Shown: positions 60,690 to 64,000 of the stretch, piece after piece
Layout of the letters: each line of letters starts with the position of its first letter
Position numbering within the stretch: position 1 is the first letter of the stretch
Assembly: GCA_910576125.1 (NCBI GenBank)
Contig: CAJTHM010000026.1
Coordinates: forward strand, 1-64,000
Source: Lachnospiraceae bacterium
Lineage (GTDB): Bacteria > Bacillota > Clostridia > Lachnospirales > Lachnospiraceae
Length of the DNA: 64,000 nucleotides
Direction of reading: 5' to 3'
Program-made: the position numbers and the translations under genes
The notes under the pieces: model-generated
Told to the model about the DNA's origin: nothing
Seen by the model: the letters and a program-made list of their open reading frames with translations, nothing else
Databases searched by the model: none

Positions 60690-60729
60690 AAAAATAGCCC
60701 GAATTTATCCGTTAAGACAAACCGAGCTA
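60690..60729 (-). terminator. Terminator between small early genes
   Basis: TAGCTCGG pairs with a TTCGGGCTA arm through a G-U pair, followed by TTTTTATG on the minus strand. It sits after the 52-residue gene at 60754 and before the DUF4406 gene. Confidence 0.6.
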
Positions 60730-60753
60730 CTCTTATACCAAAATATCAATGAT

Positions 60754-60912
60754 TTATTCTTCTACGACCTCAAACTGTTCCGGGGAATACAGATAATCTT
60801 CCCCGCTGTCATCCACGATCCGATACCACCCCTTTTCTACTGCGAGGACAGTGTATACTTTGTCGTGCGTAAGTACCAGAAAATCTGTTTTTCCTTTCCA
60901 CCTAACTTTCAT
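60754..60912 (-). CDS. Small SH3-like phage protein
   Basis: 52 residues: KVRWKGKTDFLVLTHDKVYT, AVEKGWYRIVDDSGEDYLYS, then PEQFEVVEE. The beta-rich G-W-Y-R-I-V-D-D-S-G-E-D-Y-L-Y pattern recurs widely in Firmicute phages and looks like a five-stranded barrel. Role unknown. Confidence 0.7.
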   Translation of the reverse strand: MKVRWKGKTDFLVLTHDKVYTVLAVEKGWYRIVDDSGEDYLYSPEQFEVVEE

Positions 60913-60922
60913 ATTCTTCACC

Positions 60923-61867
60923 TCATTCCAGCCATTTCTTCACTTTGAATTTGTGTTTTCCCACCGATGGCTCCTGGAACCAATGCACCTCCGCATCAAC
61001 ATCTTCACCATCACAGTCAATAGTTCCAATTCCTTTGCAGTGCTGCCATTCATCGGGATCGCCGCCAATCTGTTCGGAGAGTCCCTGAGCAACTTCCGGC
61101 TCCAGTTCTTTTACACCGCCTTTCCCGGCAAACACTTTCGATTCTCTGATTCTGGTTCCCTCCGAGAAATGAAAGTATTCGCCAGTCGCCGGGTCTAAAA
61201 CATCATAGTTCCGAGCCTTTGCCCCAACACTTTTATGAATGTATGTATCTTCAATGGTAGCACCTTCTCCTGATTTTTCAACCGTTTTCTTGATTGGATA
61301 TGGCGGTCCATTCCGTACACCCCATTTTTGTCCCTCGACTCCATGATGGGCGAGTTCTGAACTGTTATCCAGCTTTTCCTTTATCTTACCGAGAATTTCT
61401 TCCACTTTTTTTCTGGTATTTGGATGCAGCTTCATGTAGTTCTTATGCTCGTCATACCACTTGAAGATTTCCTGCAGGTTCCCTTTCGCCCAACTGAATG
61501 CCCACCAATCGCAAACCATCTCAAAAATATAATTGATTGGCATCTCTATGAGAATCTCGCCCTCTTTTGGATCGTCGTTAATCAGCACCCAATGCTGCCA
61601 GTGATGCGGATTTCGATGGAGATGCATCAACCAGGCTTTTCGGTATTCCTGAACCACTTTGAAAGACCGATTGCCGCCGTAGAAGTAAGCGTCGTATGCC
61701 TCGTATTCGTCCGGCTCAGACTTTGACTGGTCATGGGCAAAACCGGTTTGCCATCCCAGGTTTGGGATATCCTTTACCAGCTCTGGAAGATTGGTTTGGA
61801 GCCACTCAAAGCCGTTTCTCACATTTTCTTTATGTTTGGCCAGATACTGGTCGTACTGATAGCTCAT
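60923..61867 (-). CDS. DUF5662-like protein fused to a second domain via an HHG tag
   Basis: 314 residues from ATG 61867. Residues 1-165 match DUF5662 (WQTGFAHDQSKSEPDEYEAY, AWLMHLHRNPHHWQHWVLI, MVCDWWAFSW), with HD and His-rich metal motifs. A linker carries AHHGVEGQKWGVRNGPPYPI (about 177-196), the tag seen in other proteins of this phage. The C-terminal 115 residues (ESKVFAGKGGVKELEPEVAQ, CKGIGTIDCDGEDVDAEVHW) are a separate alpha/beta domain. The function is not known; the fusion suggests a nucleotide- or RNA-directed enzyme delivered with the tag. Confidence 0.7.
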   Translation of the reverse strand: MSYQYDQYLAKHKENVRNGFEWLQTNLPELVKDIPNLGWQTGFAHDQSKSEPDEYEAYDAYFYGGNRSFKVVQEYRKAWLMHLHRNPHHWQHWVLINDDPKEGEILIEMPINYIFEMVCDWWAFSWAKGNLQEIFKWYDEHKNYMKLHPNTRKKVEEILGKIKEKLDNSSELAHHGVEGQKWGVRNGPPYPIKKTVEKSGEGATIEDTYIHKSVGAKARNYDVLDPATGEYFHFSEGTRIRESKVFAGKGGVKELEPEVAQGLSEQIGGDPDEWQHCKGIGTIDCDGEDVDAEVHWFQEPSVGKHKFKVKKWLE

Positions 61868-61872
61868 GCTAA

Positions 61873-62076
61873 TCACCTCACAGCTTCTTTCTCTGGAATA
61901 AATTCGGATATCTTTATTTCCGTTCCAGTCGGAACTAAAATCGGTTCAACATATGGCGGAACAATTATTATTCCAGTATCCTTCTGCTGATGAATTGACC
62001 GATACAAATCATTCATTTCTCTCGGTCTCAGAAGAGCATTACATTTAAAAACCAACAGTTCTTTTTCCGCAATCAA
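61873..62076 (-). CDS. Small phage protein
   Basis: 67 residues: IAEKELLVFKCNALLRPREM, YRSIHQQKDTGIIIVPPYVE and PILVPTGTEIKISEF. Similar short proteins with GIIIVP.Y.E occur in gut phages. It overlaps the upstream gene by four bases (ATGA). Unknown role. Confidence 0.6.
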   Translation of the reverse strand: MIAEKELLVFKCNALLRPREMNDLYRSIHQQKDTGIIIVPPYVEPILVPTGTEIKISEFIPEKEAVR

Positions 62077-62285
62077 TTTTTCTCTCCTTTCTTGTCAGAC
62101 AACTTATGATATAGTTCCTCCGCTTCCTCACCCTTAAAAGCATTGATGACGTTTATACCGTTTTTAACCTTTGTTCCGACAACAAGTACCGGAATATCAT
62201 TGGAAAAATCGGCACACACCAAAAAACTTTCTAATTTCTTTTTCACAGCATCAATCTCCCTCCTCATTGAATTCTCGTGTTCCAT
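62073..62285 (-). CDS. Small phage protein
   Basis: 70 residues, mostly helical with NDIPVLVVGTKVKNGINVIN in the middle. The ATG at 62285 lies inside the end of the Lar-like gene, in a different frame (22-base overlap). Unknown role. Confidence 0.55.
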   Translation of the reverse strand: MEHENSMRREIDAVKKKLESFLVCADFSNDIPVLVVGTKVKNGINVINAFKGEEAEELYHKLSDKKGEKN

Positions 62286-62473
62286 TTCTTCACAATGTTG
62301 TCATATATCCAGTCTTCCATGAAACTTATTCCACATTTTTCACAACCAACGGCATATGCGTTTATTTCATCACCGTTCACAGGAATAAATAAACCAGTTA
62401 TGTATGCTTCACCACCACAAAAAGGACACGGCTCTAAATATATTTTCTCGTCCACTTCAAAAGTTCCCACCAA
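62264..62473 (-). CDS. Lar-like zinc-ribbon protein (restriction alleviation family)
   Basis: 69 residues: LEPCPFCGGEAYITG, then YAVGCEKCGISF and NIVKKWNTRI. The PCPFCGG...C..CG....F......A...WN.R pattern is the Lar restriction alleviation family signature, found in many phages. In lambdoid systems Lar reduces host type I restriction. Here only the zinc-ribbon pattern is seen. Confidence 0.82.
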   Translation of the reverse strand: MVGTFEVDEKIYLEPCPFCGGEAYITGLFIPVNGDEINAYAVGCEKCGISFMEDWIYDNIVKKWNTRIQ

Positions 62474-62476
62474 AAT

Positions 62477-63715
62477 TTACCTCCATTTTGCCCAACCAGT
62501 TTCATTAAACTTTTTCTTGTCTTTCAGCGCTTTACTAATTGCCAAATCGATTCCCGAACGGCTTTTCAGATGATAATAATATAAATCTGTATAGGGAGTG
62601 TTCATCCTGTCAATCCTCCCACTGGACTGCACCATAACCTTGTAGGAATAGCTCTGCGAGTAAAATATAATGGTGTCTGTCTTGATACAGTTCCATCCCT
62701 CAGCTCCAGCATTGTACTGGACAAGATACACCCAGCTCTCGGATTCCGGAATCGGTTGATGAGTATGACCATTCCACTCTGCCATCTCAAATCCGTCCAG
62801 TTTAGAATTGCATCTGCCTAAAAACATCTCTCTCAAGATTTCCAACTCGTAATCGAAGTTATAAAATATAATGGCCCTCGGATGCTTCTCTAAAATCCGT
62901 AGCAAAGCAACCTGCCTTGATTCATCTGAATTGACTACTTTCCGTAAGGCATAGCATAATTCCGTAGCATTCTCAATCGGCTTATTCTCCCAGGGATTCC
63001 ACCGTGTACGACAAATATCCTTATACCTCTCAATACTATAAGGTACGAACACATCCTCATGATGGGAGACAGTTTCCCGTTTGAAGTCCATATTGATCAG
63101 AATGGAATTCCGAAGCCGTATCAGCCGTCCGGTATTTAGGTACCGGTCAACTTTGGGAAACTTGGTAAAATGACTGTAAACAATATGCTCCCTTGTGAAC
63201 TCGCTTTTATTCTTATAGAAACCGTTGGCGATGAACACCGGAATATAATCCTGCCATGTATCCCCAGGAGTGGCCGACAGCAGAATCCATCGGTTTGCTT
63301 TTGCTATTCGCAAGAAAGCTTTAACCCAGGCTCCGGTTCCGACAACCCGCTGCTCGTCAAATATAAAGAAAGCATTCTGCACTTCGGCATACTTCTGGAT
63401 ATTGTTCCATGAGTCAATAACCACTTTGTTGGAGTAGAGATTAACTTCGTGATTGGGCGATAGCAAGAACGGTGAAAGTTCCCCCTCCCACTCGCAGGTG
63501 TCCCTTTTCCGGGCGGTGGTAATAATATAAAGGTCTTTTGGTGGATCGCCCATCGGGACATACTCGTCCGTACCAATCTCCCCATCTTCGCATAAATAAT
63601 AGTAGGCGAGAGCAGTGCGAGACTTACCGCTACCAACTCCGCCACACAGGATGCAGCCGTTTTTCATCCGACGTACCGCATCTAACTGGTAGTCACGCAA
63701 CTGTATTCCAGCCAT
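62477..63715 (-). CDS. Superfamily 2 DNA helicase
   Basis: 412 residues. QLRDYQLDAVRRMKNGCILC starts the domain, with Walker A GGVGSGKSRTAL (about 25), Walker B FIFDEQRVVG, motif III ILLSATPGDTW, and C-terminal YNAGAEGWNCIKTDTIIFYS and VMVQSSGRIDRMN (motif VI). Compact SNF2/RAD-like phage helicases of this length usually act in replication or recombination. Confidence 0.92.
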   Translation of the reverse strand: MAGIQLRDYQLDAVRRMKNGCILCGGVGSGKSRTALAYYYLCEDGEIGTDEYVPMGDPPKDLYIITTARKRDTCEWEGELSPFLLSPNHEVNLYSNKVVIDSWNNIQKYAEVQNAFFIFDEQRVVGTGAWVKAFLRIAKANRWILLSATPGDTWQDYIPVFIANGFYKNKSEFTREHIVYSHFTKFPKVDRYLNTGRLIRLRNSILINMDFKRETVSHHEDVFVPYSIERYKDICRTRWNPWENKPIENATELCYALRKVVNSDESRQVALLRILEKHPRAIIFYNFDYELEILREMFLGRCNSKLDGFEMAEWNGHTHQPIPESESWVYLVQYNAGAEGWNCIKTDTIIFYSQSYSYKVMVQSSGRIDRMNTPYTDLYYYHLKSRSGIDLAISKALKDKKKFNETGWAKWR

Positions 63716-63730
63716 AAAGTTCCTCCTGTA

Positions 63731-64000
63731 TCATTTCTTCAATAATCCGACAGCCTCTTTTGCCAGCCGGTCAGCCTCCTCGTTACCGGAAATACCAGAA
63801 TGCCCCTTTACATGGCGAAAATATAACTTTACGCCGCAAGCGATAATGGAACAGGCAAACTGAACATAGTCCTTGGTAACAGGTTTCTTCGCTTTCCATA
63901 TTCCCAAAGGCCAGTTGGCAACTCCTTCGTAGTCGTAGAATATAATCAACTTCTTCATCTGGAGTTTCCTTGCCAATTCCATTACTTTTTTCGCCCCAAG
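63731..64000 (-). CDS. Ribonuclease H family protein, 5' end beyond window
   Basis: The frame is open through the window edge (LGAKKVMELARKLQMKK...). DYEGVANWPLGIWKAKKPVT and YFRHVKGHSGISGNEEADRL are the C-terminal half of bacterial-type RNase H, including the final His and Asp. The N-terminal part with the first catalytic residues lies outside. It would degrade RNA in RNA-DNA hybrids, probably during phage replication. Confidence 0.88.
   Translation of the reverse strand, partial: LGAKKVMELARKLQMKKLIIFYDYEGVANWPLGIWKAKKPVTKDYVQFACSIIACGVKLYFRHVKGHSGISGNEEADRLAKEAVGLLKK

Larger units (their letters stand above)
23900..64000 (-). mobile_element. Siphovirus-type prophage, incomplete in window
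   Basis: From about 23.9 kb to the right edge every supported gene is on the minus strand and forms an early-to-late phage order: replication-type genes, packaging, head, tail, receptor binding, DGR and lysis. The left boundary is placed after the last membrane gene (stop at 23944), and the attachment site was not identified. No integrase or lysogeny regulator is inside the window, so those lie beyond 64 kb or the element is not fully intact. Confidence 0.85.

Overview
The window looks like the chromosome of an anaerobic, low-to-moderate-GC Firmicute, most likely a gut Lachnospiraceae (Hungatella/Enterocloster/Blautia-like). The evidence is the CUT1 sugar ABC transporter paired with a YesM/YesN-type two-component system, the DUF5348 protein, the Rpn-type genes, the tRNA repertoire, and a prophage whose proteins resemble those of Lachnospiraceae siphoviruses. 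No 16S gene is present, so the genus is an inference.

Positions 1-8.7 kb are a worn accessory region. It holds a DUF4262-like gene, decayed Rpn/PDDEXK-type genes with an internal duplication, a minus-strand tRNA cluster (Ser-GCT interrupted by a 52-nt palindromic insert, Tyr, His, Glu-CTC, Glu-TTC, Lys) containing an XRE regulator, a serine recombinase, a frameshifted IS4-type transposase, a truncated GNAT gene, an intact IS256-family transposase and a frameshifted XRE remnant.

Positions 8.8-23.7 kb are a minus-strand carbohydrate locus. A response regulator and sensor kinase (YesN/YesM type) precede a solute-binding lipoprotein, two permeases, a neopullulanase-like GH13, a second GH13 that has lost its N-terminus to a foreign fragment, and MalQ. 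Together they would import and degrade alpha-glucans or related oligosaccharides. Upstream lie a GH172 (DUF2961) enzyme, a sugar epimerase and a Gfo/Idh/MocA dehydrogenase with a perfect 20-bp palindromic operator.

From about 23.9 kb to the window end is a siphovirus-type prophage, all on the minus strand and running off the right edge. Read in transcription order (64 to 24 kb), an early module (RNase H, SF2 helicase, many small proteins) leads to two PD-(D/E)XK nucleases and an 893-residue protein with a DFDGD motif in a context resembling the catalytic double-psi barrel of RNA polymerase beta-prime/YonO. Next come a structured intergenic region (candidate cos or late promoter), a TerS-like protein, HNH, head proteins, TerL, portal, a fused protease-capsid protein, tail proteins, an endolysin placed inside the tail module, a 2174-residue tape measure protein, receptor-binding proteins, and lysis membrane proteins.

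The main find is a complete diversity-generating retroelement between the tail-fibre and lysis genes: a target gene with VR, an Avd-like gene, TR, and an RT with IGDQLSQ and YMDD. TR and VR are 88 nt each and differ at 10 positions, all at adenines of the TR sense strand. Other notable points are the polymerase-like protein, and a short HHG-GQ-WG tag shared by several otherwise unrelated phage proteins.
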